NCBI RefSeq assembly: GCF_004364865.1
Contig: NZ_SOAU01000001.1
Span: 2,946,001 to 3,010,000 of the forward strand
Direction: 5' to 3'
Length of the DNA stretch: 64,000 nt
From: Ilumatobacter fluminis
GTDB taxonomy: Bacteria; Actinomycetota; Acidimicrobiia; Acidimicrobiales; Ilumatobacteraceae
Shown in pieces: positions 18,800 through 27,542 of this stretch (the stretch's first letter is position 1; every line of letters starts with the position of its first letter). A model generated the notes under the pieces. It was not told the origin of the DNA and ran no database searches. It was given only the letters and a program-made list of their open reading frames with translations. A program made the position numbers and the translations under genes.

Positions 18800-21010
18800 T
18801 CAGAGACGACGGACCGCGAGGGCGGTGACGTCGTCGTGGGGATCGAGCCCGGCCATCAGATCGGCCAAACGCTCGGCCCAGCCGTCGATCGACGCCTCGG
18901 CCAGCAGCTGTGATTCGCGCCGGAGCACCCCGAGACCCTCGTCGATGTCGCGACCGGGCTTCTCGACGAGTCCGTCGCTGTACATCAGCAACATCTGACC
19001 GGGCACCAGTTCGAACTCGACGGCCTCGTACGGCCCGTCGAATGCGCCGAGCAAGCGGTTCACCGGCATGGACGTGTGCTGCGCGCCGTGGGCGTCGATG
19101 ACCAGCGGCGGGAGGTGTCCGGCGCCGCACAACCGGACGCGACTCGACTCGTGATCGAGCACGGCGACGACCAGCGTGACGAGTTCACCGGGCAGCATCG
19201 TGCGCAGCAGCCGGTCGAGCTTGGCGGCCGCGACCGTCGGGTCGGGGTCGTCGGCGAGGTACGCCCGCAACGAGTTGCGTGCCTGCGTCATGGTGCTCGC
19301 GGCTCTGAGTCCGTGCCCGGCGACGTCGCCGACGACGAACGCCGTCCGGTCGCCCAGCGTGACGACGTCGTACCAGTCTCCGCCGACGCGACCCTGACCG
19401 TCCGGTGCGTAGTGAGCGTCGAGTGCGTAGCCCGGGACCGACGGCAGCCGAGCCGGGAGCGCGACCTTCATCAGATCGTCGGCGATCGACACCGCTTCGC
19501 GGTCGCGACGCAGCTTCGACGAGATGAGGTGCCTCGTGAAGCGGTAGGCCGCAGCCATCTCGGGTTCGGCCCATGGCTCGCTGCGTCCCCGGACGACCTC
19601 CCGCCAGAGTTCGAAACTCCGCCGCGGGGCGAGCCGCACGCCGGGTCGCTCGGCGGCCACTTCCTTCTCGTACGGGTCGCCCGCCCAGTCGACGAACTCC
19701 ACCTGTTCGGGGCGGAACCACACGGCCAGATCGTCACGGTCGCCCGACATCGACATCGCCAGGATGCCCGCTGCGACATCGGCGTACGGCTCGGCGCCGG
19801 GCTCGATCGATGCGGCATGCTCGCACGCGAACGCATCGTCGTCGGCACTCCAATGATCGAGCACCGACCAGGTCACCGCCGCCGGAGGCACCGTGCCGAA
19901 CCGCACGACGTCGTCACCGATCCGGATCGCCGCGCCCGTGGCGTTCGCCAGCTTGAGCACGTCGGCCTCGTGTTCGGCGAGCAAGGTCGTCAGCGACCGG
20001 TGGTCGTTCGCGAGCAGGATGTCGCCCAGCGCGTTCGCCAGGTTCGTCAGCTCGGTCGTGCGTTGCCGTTCGTGGTTCCGTTCGCAGTCACCCAAGCGCA
20101 CCGATGCGAGCTGGCCGATGTATTCGGCGGTGTTCCGGACGGGCGGAGGAGGGCGGTGCGGCCCCGAGTAGTGGTGGCAGGCGATCAGCCCCCACAGCTC
20201 GTCGTCGATGATCAACGAGATCGACATCGACGCCGTCACGCCCATGTGACTCAGGTACTCGACGTGGATCGGCGAGACGCTCCGGATCGTCGAATCGCTG
20301 AGGTCGAGCGGCGTGCCGTCGGGGGTCAGGTCGTGCGGCTCGATCGGAGCAGGTTCGAAATGGATGTCGGGAATGACCCGGAGCCAGTTGCGTCGGTACA
20401 GATCCCTGGCCTGGGCCGGGATGTCGGTCGACGGATAGCGCAGGCCGAGGAAGGTGTTGAGATCGTCGCGCTTGCGTTCGGCGATCACCTGGCCGTTCCA
20501 CTGCTCGTCGAACCGGTAGACCATCACCCGGTCGAAGCCGGTGATCTCACGCACGGCTGCGGCAGCAGCATCGGCGGTCGCCGCGATCGTCGACGTCTGG
20601 TTCAACTCCATCGTCGCGCTGCGCACGAGCGAGAGCGGCAGGTTGGTCTGGCGAACCGCCTCGAGTTCGAGCACGAACCACCCGGTCGAGGCGTACAACG
20701 CCCCGGAGTACCGATCGCCGTCGAGCACGAACTGGATCTCGTCGACGCGTCCTTCGGCGGCGCGAGCGAGCTCGGCCTCGACCGTCTCGGCGGCGACGTC
20801 GTCGAGGAGCTCGCCGAGGTGGCTCCCGACGATCTCGTCCGGCGAGTTGCCGAACCAGTCGCTGATGTTCGACGACGCGGCCTGGACCACGAGATCGGCG
20901 TCGAAGGCGATCAACGCTCCGTGCGGTTGCACCGACCCGGGGATGTGGATCGGTTCGTCCTCGCAGTTGTGCAGATCGATCAGCTCGCCGCGAACCAGGT
21001 ATCCCGTCAT
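18800..21010 (-). CDS. Bacteriophytochrome fused to a SpoIIE/PP2C-type phosphatase
   Basis: A 736-aa red/far-red photoreceptor with a phosphatase output. PAS: biliverdin-binding Cys16 in LHNCEDEPIHIPGSVQPHG. GAF: PSTDIP (193-198), SHMGV (His255) and ACHHYSGP (His279). PHY (about 310-490): the tongue motif PRRSF (462-466). PP2C/SpoIIE (about 520-736): GGDWYD (543-548), GDVAGHG (561-567), YSDGLVE (Asp678) and DDVTALAV. All chromophore and metal ligands I can check are present. There is no histidine kinase or GGDEF domain. The ATG at 21010 has a GGAAGGAG ribosome site and overlaps the heme oxygenase stop, so the longer open frame upstream is not coding. Its likely substrate is a phosphorylated STAS protein such as the one at 21726. 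Confidence 0.93.
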   Translation of the reverse strand: MTGYLVRGELIDLHNCEDEPIHIPGSVQPHGALIAFDADLVVQAASSNISDWFGNSPDEIVGSHLGELLDDVAAETVEAELARAAEGRVDEIQFVLDGDRYSGALYASTGWFVLELEAVRQTNLPLSLVRSATMELNQTSTIAATADAAAAAVREITGFDRVMVYRFDEQWNGQVIAERKRDDLNTFLGLRYPSTDIPAQARDLYRRNWLRVIPDIHFEPAPIEPHDLTPDGTPLDLSDSTIRSVSPIHVEYLSHMGVTASMSISLIIDDELWGLIACHHYSGPHRPPPPVRNTAEYIGQLASVRLGDCERNHERQRTTELTNLANALGDILLANDHRSLTTLLAEHEADVLKLANATGAAIRIGDDVVRFGTVPPAAVTWSVLDHWSADDDAFACEHAASIEPGAEPYADVAAGILAMSMSGDRDDLAVWFRPEQVEFVDWAGDPYEKEVAAERPGVRLAPRRSFELWREVVRGRSEPWAEPEMAAAYRFTRHLISSKLRRDREAVSIADDLMKVALPARLPSVPGYALDAHYAPDGQGRVGGDWYDVVTLGDRTAFVVGDVAGHGLRAASTMTQARNSLRAYLADDPDPTVAAAKLDRLLRTMLPGELVTLVVAVLDHESSRVRLCGAGHLPPLVIDAHGAQHTSMPVNRLLGAFDGPYEAVEFELVPGQMLLMYSDGLVEKPGRDIDEGLGVLRRESQLLAEASIDGWAERLADLMAGLDPHDDVTALAVRRL

Positions 21011-21636
21011 GTCGCGACTCCTTCCCGAACAACCGGTTCGTCGGCTCGTACCAACTCGACGAGCAAGGCGTCGAACACCGCTCGCGCCGAGTGAACGGCT
21101 CGGTCGAGGTCGGCCTGTCCGCCGTCGAACGCGGCGCGGGCGGCGACGCGGAAGGCCGCCCAGGCGGGACGGGCGTCGGTGGCGGCGGCGTCGAAGTACG
21201 AGCGCGGCACGTCGGGCAGATCGACGGCCAACCGCTCCGCGATCACCGTCGAGCCGAGCCGCGACCCCTGCATCACGTACATCGCGCCCCACCACGAGCC
21301 GCCGTCGTCGTACCCGACCGACTCGGTCGACCGGGCCGAATCGTCGATCTCGAGGTCGATGTCGAGGCCGAGCGACCGCACATCGGCGACCAGCAGCGGC
21401 GTGAGCGGCACGAACGGGAATCGGCCGTCTCCGTACCGCACCAACGCCTGTTCGACACCCGGCAGCACGCGCGCGAGCGCCACCAGTGAAGAGCCGTACC
21501 GGTGCACGTCGAGACCGGCGGTGCCGAGCGACGACCGTTCGTCGACCGCCTGATGGAGATCGTCGACCGCTCGCCGCAGCGCACCCAATGGTTCGGTTGC
21601 ACGGTCGCTGCGCGGGTGGTTCCGACCGTCGACCAC
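21007..21636 (-). CDS. Biliverdin-producing heme oxygenase (BphO-like)
   Basis: A 209-aa all-helical enzyme that opens haem to biliverdin, the chromophore for the downstream phytochrome. The proximal His is His28 in DDLHQAVDERSSL. The distal-helix glycine motif is YVMQGSRLGSTVIAERL. The start is GTG at 21636, preceded 6 nt upstream by TAATCT, a near-consensus -10, so the mRNA is probably leaderless. Its stop overlaps the phytochrome start (ATGA), coupling chromophore and apoprotein synthesis. Confidence 0.9.
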   Translation of the reverse strand: MVDGRNHPRSDRATEPLGALRRAVDDLHQAVDERSSLGTAGLDVHRYGSSLVALARVLPGVEQALVRYGDGRFPFVPLTPLLVADVRSLGLDIDLEIDDSARSTESVGYDDGGSWWGAMYVMQGSRLGSTVIAERLAVDLPDVPRSYFDAAATDARPAWAAFRVAARAAFDGGQADLDRAVHSARAVFDALLVELVRADEPVVREGVAT

Positions 21637-21642
21637 ACGAGC

Positions 21643-21648
21643 AGATTA
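21643..21648 (-). promoter_or_regulatory. -10 box of the heme oxygenase/phytochrome operon
   Basis: TAATCT on the minus strand, 6 nt before the GTG start. It decides the start and implies a leaderless transcript. Confidence 0.55.
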
Positions 21649-21725
21649 GGAAGTGAGGTGCATCTCCTGCAACGACCGGGGCGTGGCAGCGAGCCAGGAG
21701 GACACGTTTCACCCCGACGGGTGAC

Positions 21726-22106
21726 ATGCGCGACGCCCCGGGATGGGTCAGAATGGCGCTGCTCGCCGCCCCTGGCGAGCGCTTGTGCATTGCCGTGGAA
21801 ACGCCCGACCCGATCATCATCGAACGGACCGACGCGACGGCGACGGTGCGCGGCGAGATCGACGCCCACACGGCACCTGCGGTTCGGGAGGCCGGCGAGT
21901 CGATGCTCACTTCGTACGGTTCGGCTCGTTTCGATCTGAGCGGCGTCGAGTTCATCGACTCGAGCGGGCTCGGCGTGCTCGTCGCACTCACGTCCTCTGC
22001 TCGCGACACCGGCGGCGACGTCACGCTCGTCGCGCCGAGCAAGCCGGTGGTCAGGCTCCTCGAGATCAGCGGGCTCGATCGCCACCTCACCGTCAGCCCC
22101 GGCTGA
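21726..22106 (+). CDS. STAS-domain anti-sigma factor antagonist (RsbV/SpoIIAA type)
   Basis: Up to 126 aa. The STAS core is ATATVRGEIDAHTAPAVREA, then FDLSGVEFIDSSGLGVLVAL with the DSSGLG phosphoserine motif, then LVAPSKPVVRLLEISGLD. In partner switching the dephosphorylated form binds the anti-sigma kinase and frees the sigma factor. The start is uncertain: ATG 21726, ATG 21753 and GTG 21795 are all in frame and none has a well-spaced ribosome site (an AGGAGG at 21696 is too far). It is divergent from the phytochrome-phosphatase operon, its probable activator. Confidence 0.88.
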   Translation: MRDAPGWVRMALLAAPGERLCIAVETPDPIIIERTDATATVRGEIDAHTAPAVREAGESMLTSYGSARFDLSGVEFIDSSGLGVLVALTSSARDTGGDVTLVAPSKPVVRLLEISGLDRHLTVSPG

Positions 22107-22147
22107 CCCTCCGCGCCCCGACCCACCGGTTCCGCTAGAACATCGTC

Positions 22148-22540
22148 GTGGCGAACGATGTGTCGCGTGAGCACCTGACGGTGCGCGATCGCCGCGAGAT
22201 CGCCGCCGTCCGTCGTCGTGTCCGCGACGTCTCCCGCTTGGCGTCCTCCGACGCAGCATGGCTCGACGCGATCACCCTGGCGGTCAGCGAGATCGTCACC
22301 AACGCGATCGAGTACGGCGCGGGCGGCCCGGTGGAGATCACGATCGAGGTCGACGGTGGTGTCCAGGTGGCCGTCGCCGCCGACTCGACCGGCATCCCGC
22401 TCCCTCCCGCCGGCCCGGTTCCGACGACGAGCGTACGCGGACGGGGCCTGCACGTGGTACAGGCACTGGCCGACCAGGTGTCGATCGACGTCCGGGGTGG
22501 ACGCGTGACCGTCACGTGTCGATTCGACCTGCCGATCTGA
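22148..22540 (+). CDS. Anti-sigma regulatory factor, HATPase_c serine kinase (RsbW type)
   Basis: A 130-aa GHKL-fold kinase. The N-box is ITLAVSEIVTNAIEYGAGG. A degenerate G1 box lies in AADSTGIPL, and the G2 box is VRGRGLHVVQALADQV. It would phosphorylate the STAS antagonist and hold a sigma factor, which is not encoded nearby. It starts with GTG, with TAGAAC 6 nt upstream as a possible -10. It lies 41 bp after the STAS gene. Confidence 0.87.
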   Translation: MANDVSREHLTVRDRREIAAVRRRVRDVSRLASSDAAWLDAITLAVSEIVTNAIEYGAGGPVEITIEVDGGVQVAVAADSTGIPLPPAGPVPTTSVRGRGLHVVQALADQVSIDVRGGRVTVTCRFDLPI

Positions 22541-22638
22541 GGGTTCGCCGACATCGAGTCGGGGTATCGGCCGTCCGTGTTCACGCACCGGCCCGCCGCC
22601 ACGACAGCAGTTGTCGATCGTTCGAGGGTCGCGGCGCC

Positions 22639-23652
22639 ATGAGCGTGATCGACCCGACGACCGTCGCACGCGAGGCAGGGCTCCGGCACGTCGACCCGTC
22701 TTCGCTGCCCATCGTTCGGCAGCGGCGAGGCTCCGGATTCAGCTACGTCGGCGCCGACGCCCGCCGGGTCACCGGTCGGGCGCGCGATCGCATCGACCTC
22801 CTGGCGATCCCCCCGGCGTGGTCCGATGTGCGGATCGCCGCCGACGAACGGTGCCACATCCAGGCGGTCGGTGTCGATGACGAGGGCAGGACGCAGTACC
22901 GGTACCACGAGGCGTTCCGCGCGGCGGCGGACGCGGCGAAGTTCGCACGACTGGGGCGCATCGGCGAGCGACTGCCACGGCTGCGAGCCGAGATCCGACG
23001 ACATCTCGCCGCGTGCGGGAGCGATCCGGCGAGCGACGTCGCCGGCGTCATCGCACTCATCGACCACACGCTCATTCGCGTCGGATCGCATCGCTACGCC
23101 GACGAACACGAATCGTACGGAGCCACCACGCTGCTCCGGCGGCACGTGAGCGCCGAGGAATCGAACCTGCGGCTCCGCTTCACCGCGAAGGGCGGCATCG
23201 ACCGGGACATCCTGGTCACCGACCGGGCGATCGCCGACCCGGTACTCCGTTGCCACGCCCGCGGGCTCGCCCCGGGCGAACCGATCTTCACCGGACCCGA
23301 GGGCGGACGTCTCACCGGCGACTCGGTGGCCGACGCACTGTCGACGTGGAGCGGCCTCGAGATGACGGCGAAAGAGCTCCGTACGTGGGGCGCGACGGCG
23401 ACGATGGTGACCGAACTCATGGCACCCGACCTCGCTCGCGACTCGACATCGGACGATCCCCTCCTCGCCGCCTACGACGGCGTCGCCGCCCGACTCGGCA
23501 ACACGCGCGACGTCGCACGCTCGTCGTACGTCGCACCCGTCGTCGTCGAGGCATACGAGCGGGGCACCCTCCAGGACGTCTGGAACCGGTCGCGTCGGTC
23601 GACGTTGTTCGACCGCGGCGAACAGTGCAGTCGGAAGTTGCTCGCCGGGTGA
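22639..23652 (+). CDS. Bacterial type IB DNA topoisomerase
   Basis: A 337-aa poxvirus/bacterial-type topoisomerase that relaxes supercoils by a 3'-phosphotyrosine intermediate. Characteristic segments are RRVTGRARDRIDLLAIPPAW, TQYRYHEAFRAAADAAKF, LIRVGSHRYADEHESYGATT, LRTWGATATM, and the catalytic Tyr at about 297 in VARSSYVAPVVVEAY. The family is sporadic in bacteria and non-essential. It ends 5 bp from the convergent acetyltransferase. Confidence 0.92.
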   Translation: MSVIDPTTVAREAGLRHVDPSSLPIVRQRRGSGFSYVGADARRVTGRARDRIDLLAIPPAWSDVRIAADERCHIQAVGVDDEGRTQYRYHEAFRAAADAAKFARLGRIGERLPRLRAEIRRHLAACGSDPASDVAGVIALIDHTLIRVGSHRYADEHESYGATTLLRRHVSAEESNLRLRFTAKGGIDRDILVTDRAIADPVLRCHARGLAPGEPIFTGPEGGRLTGDSVADALSTWSGLEMTAKELRTWGATATMVTELMAPDLARDSTSDDPLLAAYDGVAARLGNTRDVARSSYVAPVVVEAYERGTLQDVWNRSRRSTLFDRGEQCSRKLLAG

Positions 23653-23656
23653 CGGG

Positions 23657-24217
23657 TCAGCGTCGTCCGGTCTCCCAGTCGCTGCGGAGCATCGCCATCA
23701 CGACCTCGTCGACGAACGCTCCATCCCAGCGAAGTGTCTGTCGGAGCACCCCCTCGCGGACGAACCCGACACGCTCGTACACCGCGATCGCCCTCGGGTT
23801 GAAGGTGTACACGCCGAGCGAGATCCGGTTCACGGCGGGCTCGATCTCTTCGAAGACGTAGTCGACGAGCAGACGCGTGGCCTCGGTGCCGACACCACGA
23901 TTCCGCGCGTGGGCGCTCAACGCGATCCGGAAGTTGCACGACCGGTTGTCGGGATCGACCTCGTTGATCACGACCTCACCCAGCCACGAACCGTCGACCG
24001 GGTCGGTGACTGCGAGGTCGAGCCGATCGTCGGTGTCGCCCCGGCTGGCCGTCCACGCCTCGATCGTCGGCCGGTCGAACGTCCCCTGAGAACCGGTCAG
24101 GCGCATCCCCTCCTCGTCGGCGAGATCGGCGAACATCGACTCGGCGTCGGCGGCCACGATCGGCCGGAGGACGGTGCGGTCACCCTCGATCACCGGCTTG
24201 TGGGCGAATGTCGTCAT
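23657..24217 (-). CDS. GNAT-family N-acetyltransferase (RimJ/RimL-like)
   Basis: A 186-aa acetyltransferase. The family signature is RTVLRPIVAADAESMFADL, WLGEVVINEVDPDNRSCNFR, and the acetyl-CoA loop ALSAHARNRGVGTEATRLLV followed by RISLGVYTFNPRAIAVYERVGF. The substrate could be a ribosomal N-terminus or a small amine. CACACT lies 6 nt before the ATG. Confidence 0.88.
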   Translation of the reverse strand: MTTFAHKPVIEGDRTVLRPIVAADAESMFADLADEEGMRLTGSQGTFDRPTIEAWTASRGDTDDRLDLAVTDPVDGSWLGEVVINEVDPDNRSCNFRIALSAHARNRGVGTEATRLLVDYVFEEIEPAVNRISLGVYTFNPRAIAVYERVGFVREGVLRQTLRWDGAFVDEVVMAMLRSDWETGRR

Positions 24218-24303
24218 GCCCCGAGTGTGCCACCGTGCCGGACGGCTCGTCTCGAGGCTCAGCCGCCGCGTTTGCCGTCACCCGGAAGGGGTACCCGTGT
24301 CCC

Positions 24304-26133
24304 GTGACCACACACGCCACCGAAGACGCTCGCCCGGACACGCCCGAGATCGACGACCACGGCGTGATCGGCGACTGCGAGACGCTCGCGCTCGTGTCGA
24401 ATCTGGGCGACATCGACTGGATGTGCTGGCCGCGTGCCGACGCGCCGTCGCTGTTCGGGTCGCTCCTCGATCCGGACGCCGGACGCTGGTCGATCCAGCC
24501 CGAATCGGCGACCCACCGGACCCAGCAGTTCTACCTGTCGGAGACCAACGTGCTCGTCACCCGGTTCCAGACCGAAGACGGGATCGTCGAGATCGACGAC
24601 GCCATGGCGATGGACGGACCCCAACGCCTGGTGCGGCGAGTGCGATGCGTACGCGGGTCGGTCTCCGTCCGCAGCGAGTTCGTGCCGCGTCCCGACTACG
24701 CCCGTGCAGCGGTCGACTGGGACTCCGACACCGACGGTGTGACGTTGCAGACGGACTCACTCCGTCTGCGCCTCCGGGCGTCCGCTGAGCTGACGCTCGA
24801 CCGCGACGCCAGCCTCGTCACCTGCGCCGAGCGACTCGACGAGGGGGACGAGCTCGCCTTCGATCTGGCCGCTGCCGACACCGATCGCGATTTCGACGAT
24901 GACACCGAAGTCGCCGAGCACGTCGCCGCCACCGTGACGGAGACGATCGACTACTGGAAGCTCTGGACCGCAGGTGGCACGTACCGTGGCCGTTATCGCT
25001 CAGCGGTCGAGCGGTCGGCGCTCGCACTCAAGCTGCTCACCAACCGCAGCACGGGTGGCATGCTCGCCGCCGGGACGACGAGCTTGCCCGAACACATCGG
25101 AGGCGAACGGAACTGGGACTATCGGTTCGTCTGGATCCGCGATGCCGCGTTCACCGTGTACGCGCTGCTCGAGATCGGACACGACGCCGAAGCCGATGCG
25201 TTCATCGGCTGGCTCGTCGACCGGGTCGACGAGTGCGACCAGGCGGACGGGTCGCCGCTCACGCCCGTGTACGACCTCGACGGCAACGCCCGCATCGGCG
25301 AGCGCGAACTCGAATGGCGCGGCTACGAGAACAGCCGTCCCGTCCGGATCGGCAACGCCGCCGCCGACCAGTTCCAGCTCGACATCTACGGCGAACTCAT
25401 CGATTCGTTGTACATCTTCGACCGCCGATCACGCGGCCTTTCGCTCGACACCTGGGACAAGATCCGTCTCATCGTCGACTACGTGATCGAGCGGTGGCGC
25501 GAGCCCGACGACGGCATGTGGGAGATCCGCTCCGAGCCGCAACGACACACTGCGTCGATCCTCATGTGTTGGGTCGCCGTCGAACGAGCGATCCGGATGG
25601 CGGAGTTCCGCGGCCGGCCAGCCGACCTCGTGGCGTGGCGACGAGCCCGAGACGAGATGCACGACACCATCCGCACGGAGGGCTGGAACGACGAACTCGG
25701 CGCGTTCACCCAGACGCTCGGTGGCGACACGCTCGATGCGTCGATCCTGCTCGCCCCGCTCGTCAAGTTCGTCGACGGCCGCGATCCGCGCTGGACCTCG
25801 ACGCTCGACGCCGTGGTCGAGCACCTGGCCCACGGTCCCCTCGTCGACCGCTACGACACCGACCGCTACGACGACGGTCTGACCTGCGGCGAGGGTTCGT
25901 TCACGATCTGTTCGTTCTGGCTCGTCGAGGCACTCGCCCGGGCCGGGCGGGTGGAGGAGGCACGACGGTCGTTCGACCAGTTGCTCGGCTACGCGAACCC
26001 GGTCGGCCTGTTCAGCGAACAGATCGGTCCCTCCGGTCGGCAGCTCGGCAACACCCCGCAAGCACTCACCCACCTGGCTTTGATCAGCGCCGCCGTGGCG
26101 CTCGACGAAGCACTCGACAGCGAGGAAACATGA
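24304..26133 (+). CDS. GH15 glycoside hydrolase (glucoamylase or trehalase)
   Basis: A 609-aa inverting alpha-glucosidase of the actinobacterial GH15 branch, which includes glucoamylases and trehalases. The N-terminal beta-sandwich (DHGVIGDCETLALVSNLGDI) precedes the (alpha/alpha)6 barrel with GERNWDYRFVWIRDAAF and the catalytic-base region LTCGEGSFTICSFWLVEAL. The GTG at 24304 gives the usual N-terminus. Its stop overlaps the G6PD-like gene (ATGA), and treYZ lie 10 kb away, so trehalase activity is a real alternative. Confidence 0.9.
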   Translation: MTTHATEDARPDTPEIDDHGVIGDCETLALVSNLGDIDWMCWPRADAPSLFGSLLDPDAGRWSIQPESATHRTQQFYLSETNVLVTRFQTEDGIVEIDDAMAMDGPQRLVRRVRCVRGSVSVRSEFVPRPDYARAAVDWDSDTDGVTLQTDSLRLRLRASAELTLDRDASLVTCAERLDEGDELAFDLAAADTDRDFDDDTEVAEHVAATVTETIDYWKLWTAGGTYRGRYRSAVERSALALKLLTNRSTGGMLAAGTTSLPEHIGGERNWDYRFVWIRDAAFTVYALLEIGHDAEADAFIGWLVDRVDECDQADGSPLTPVYDLDGNARIGERELEWRGYENSRPVRIGNAAADQFQLDIYGELIDSLYIFDRRSRGLSLDTWDKIRLIVDYVIERWREPDDGMWEIRSEPQRHTASILMCWVAVERAIRMAEFRGRPADLVAWRRARDEMHDTIRTEGWNDELGAFTQTLGGDTLDASILLAPLVKFVDGRDPRWTSTLDAVVEHLAHGPLVDRYDTDRYDDGLTCGEGSFTICSFWLVEALARAGRVEEARRSFDQLLGYANPVGLFSEQIGPSGRQLGNTPQALTHLALISAAVALDEALDSEET

Positions 26134-27449
26134 CTCCACGAACCCCCCGTTCCGAGCGCGGCGACGCGCTCGTCGTGTTCGGCCTGACCGGCGACCTCGG
26201 GCACGACGAACTGCTTCCCGGCCTCGTCCTGCTCCACGCCACGGGGCGCCTCGGCGTCCCGGTGGTGGGCGTCGGGCGCAACGCCCCCGACGACATCGAA
26301 CAACTGCTGCGCGATGCCATCGACCCCGAACTCGCCGGCCGGACCGGTCTGACGATCGAGCAACTCGTCGACGAGATCGACCTGAGCTTCGTCGAAGGCG
26401 ACGCAACCGAAGCGCAGACCTGGAACGACATCCACGACCGGCTCGGCGATGTAGGGCTCCCGGTGGTGTACGCCGCACTGCCGCCTGCGCTGCTCGGCGA
26501 CGTCGCCGAACAGGTCGCGGCGAGTTCACTCCCCGATTCGTGCCGCCTGGTGCTCGAGAAGCCGTTCGGTGAGGACCGGGCGTCAGCGCTCGACCTGCAC
26601 GAACGCATCACGGACCAAATCGACCCGGCTCGGCTCTTCCTCGTCGACCACTTCCTCGCAAAGGCGGCGGTGCGCAACCTGGTCGACGCGCGACGCACTC
26701 CGGTGCTCGACCTGGCGTTGCAGGCAGAACATCTCGAGTCGATCACGATCGAGTTCCCCGAGGTCGGCGGACTCGACGGCCGAGGCTCGTTCTACGAGGG
26801 CGTCGGCGGCGTCGTCCCCGACGTGGTGCAGAACCACCTCCTGCAGACCGTGGCGAGCGCACTGGCGACGCCTCCGGGTGCACCGTCGGACGGCGACGCC
26901 GAGCGGGCCGCTCGAGTCGACCTCCTGCGACGGATCGCACCGATCGATCCGAACCGCAGCGTGCTCGGACAGTACGACGGGTACCGCGATCTCGACGACG
27001 TCGACGACGACTCGGCGGTGCCGACGTTCGTGTCGGCCGAGCTGGAGATCGACCACGATCGTTGGCGCGGCGTGCCGATCCGGTTGCGAACCGGGAAGCG
27101 GGTCGCGTCCGGGGCGTTCGCGATCGACTGGCGCCTCCGCGGCGCCGGCCTCGCCCGGTCCGTCCGAGCACAGATCAAGCCGCAGGCGGCAATCCAGATC
27201 GACCTCGACGAGCTCGACCCCGACACCCACGGCACCGTCGTGGCGACGGCGTGCACACCGGTGCGTTCGGATCACGGCGCACTCGACGCCTACGCCACTG
27301 TGCTCGGTGACGCCCTGACGGGCGAGCGGCACCACATGACCTCGCTCGACGAGGTCGTCGAGGCATGGCGCATCGTCGAGCCCCTCCTCGGCCCAACGAC
27401 CGATCTGCGCGCCTACGCACCCGGCACCCCCCTCGACGACATCACCTGA
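26130..27449 (+). CDS. zwf: Glucose-6-phosphate dehydrogenase family protein, divergent
   Basis: A 439-aa G6PD-fold protein that would oxidise glucose-6-phosphate to the lactone with NAD(P)+. The Rossmann start is VVFGLTGDLGHDELLPGL, and LVLEKPFGEDRASALDLH and LRTGKR are conserved. The catalytic segment reads LVDHFLAKAAVRNL where typical enzymes have RIDHYLGKE, and the K-R-K of the NADP loop is H-D-E, so the substrate or cofactor may differ. Its start overlaps the GH15 stop. It may be a second paralogue; the housekeeping zwf is not in view. Confidence 0.85.
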   Translation: MTPRTPRSERGDALVVFGLTGDLGHDELLPGLVLLHATGRLGVPVVGVGRNAPDDIEQLLRDAIDPELAGRTGLTIEQLVDEIDLSFVEGDATEAQTWNDIHDRLGDVGLPVVYAALPPALLGDVAEQVAASSLPDSCRLVLEKPFGEDRASALDLHERITDQIDPARLFLVDHFLAKAAVRNLVDARRTPVLDLALQAEHLESITIEFPEVGGLDGRGSFYEGVGGVVPDVVQNHLLQTVASALATPPGAPSDGDAERAARVDLLRRIAPIDPNRSVLGQYDGYRDLDDVDDDSAVPTFVSAELEIDHDRWRGVPIRLRTGKRVASGAFAIDWRLRGAGLARSVRAQIKPQAAIQIDLDELDPDTHGTVVATACTPVRSDHGALDAYATVLGDALTGERHHMTSLDEVVEAWRIVEPLLGPTTDLRAYAPGTPLDDIT

Positions 27450-27468
27450 ACCCGCCAACGTCACCGGA

Positions 27469-27526
27469 GTCGGGTGATCTCCTGAAACGTCGACTCCGTC
27501 GCCGTTCCCTCCGACACCCGACCCGG
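27469..27526 (-). repeat. 58-bp dispersed intergenic repeat, single copy
   Basis: Read on the minus strand, this stretch matches 46638-46695 at 56 of 58 positions. Its ends carry GTCGGGTG and CACCCGAC in inverted orientation. It sits between the convergent genes zwf and the flavin reductase. Confidence 0.9.
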
Positions 27527-27542
27527 AGCGGGCTTGCTGATG

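Noticed and set aside
18800-22669. Very long minus-strand open frame of 1289 codons covering the phytochrome gene and beyond.
   Set aside because: The upstream half is antisense or out of frame to heme oxygenase, STAS and kinase genes, and a strong ribosome site and ATGA overlap place the real start at 21010.
22639-23652. Phage-type integrase, because of a tyrosine recombinase-like active site.
   Set aside because: The IPPAW, YRYHEAFR and LRTWGAT segments are specific to bacterial topoisomerase IB, and there are no attachment sites or phage genes nearby.
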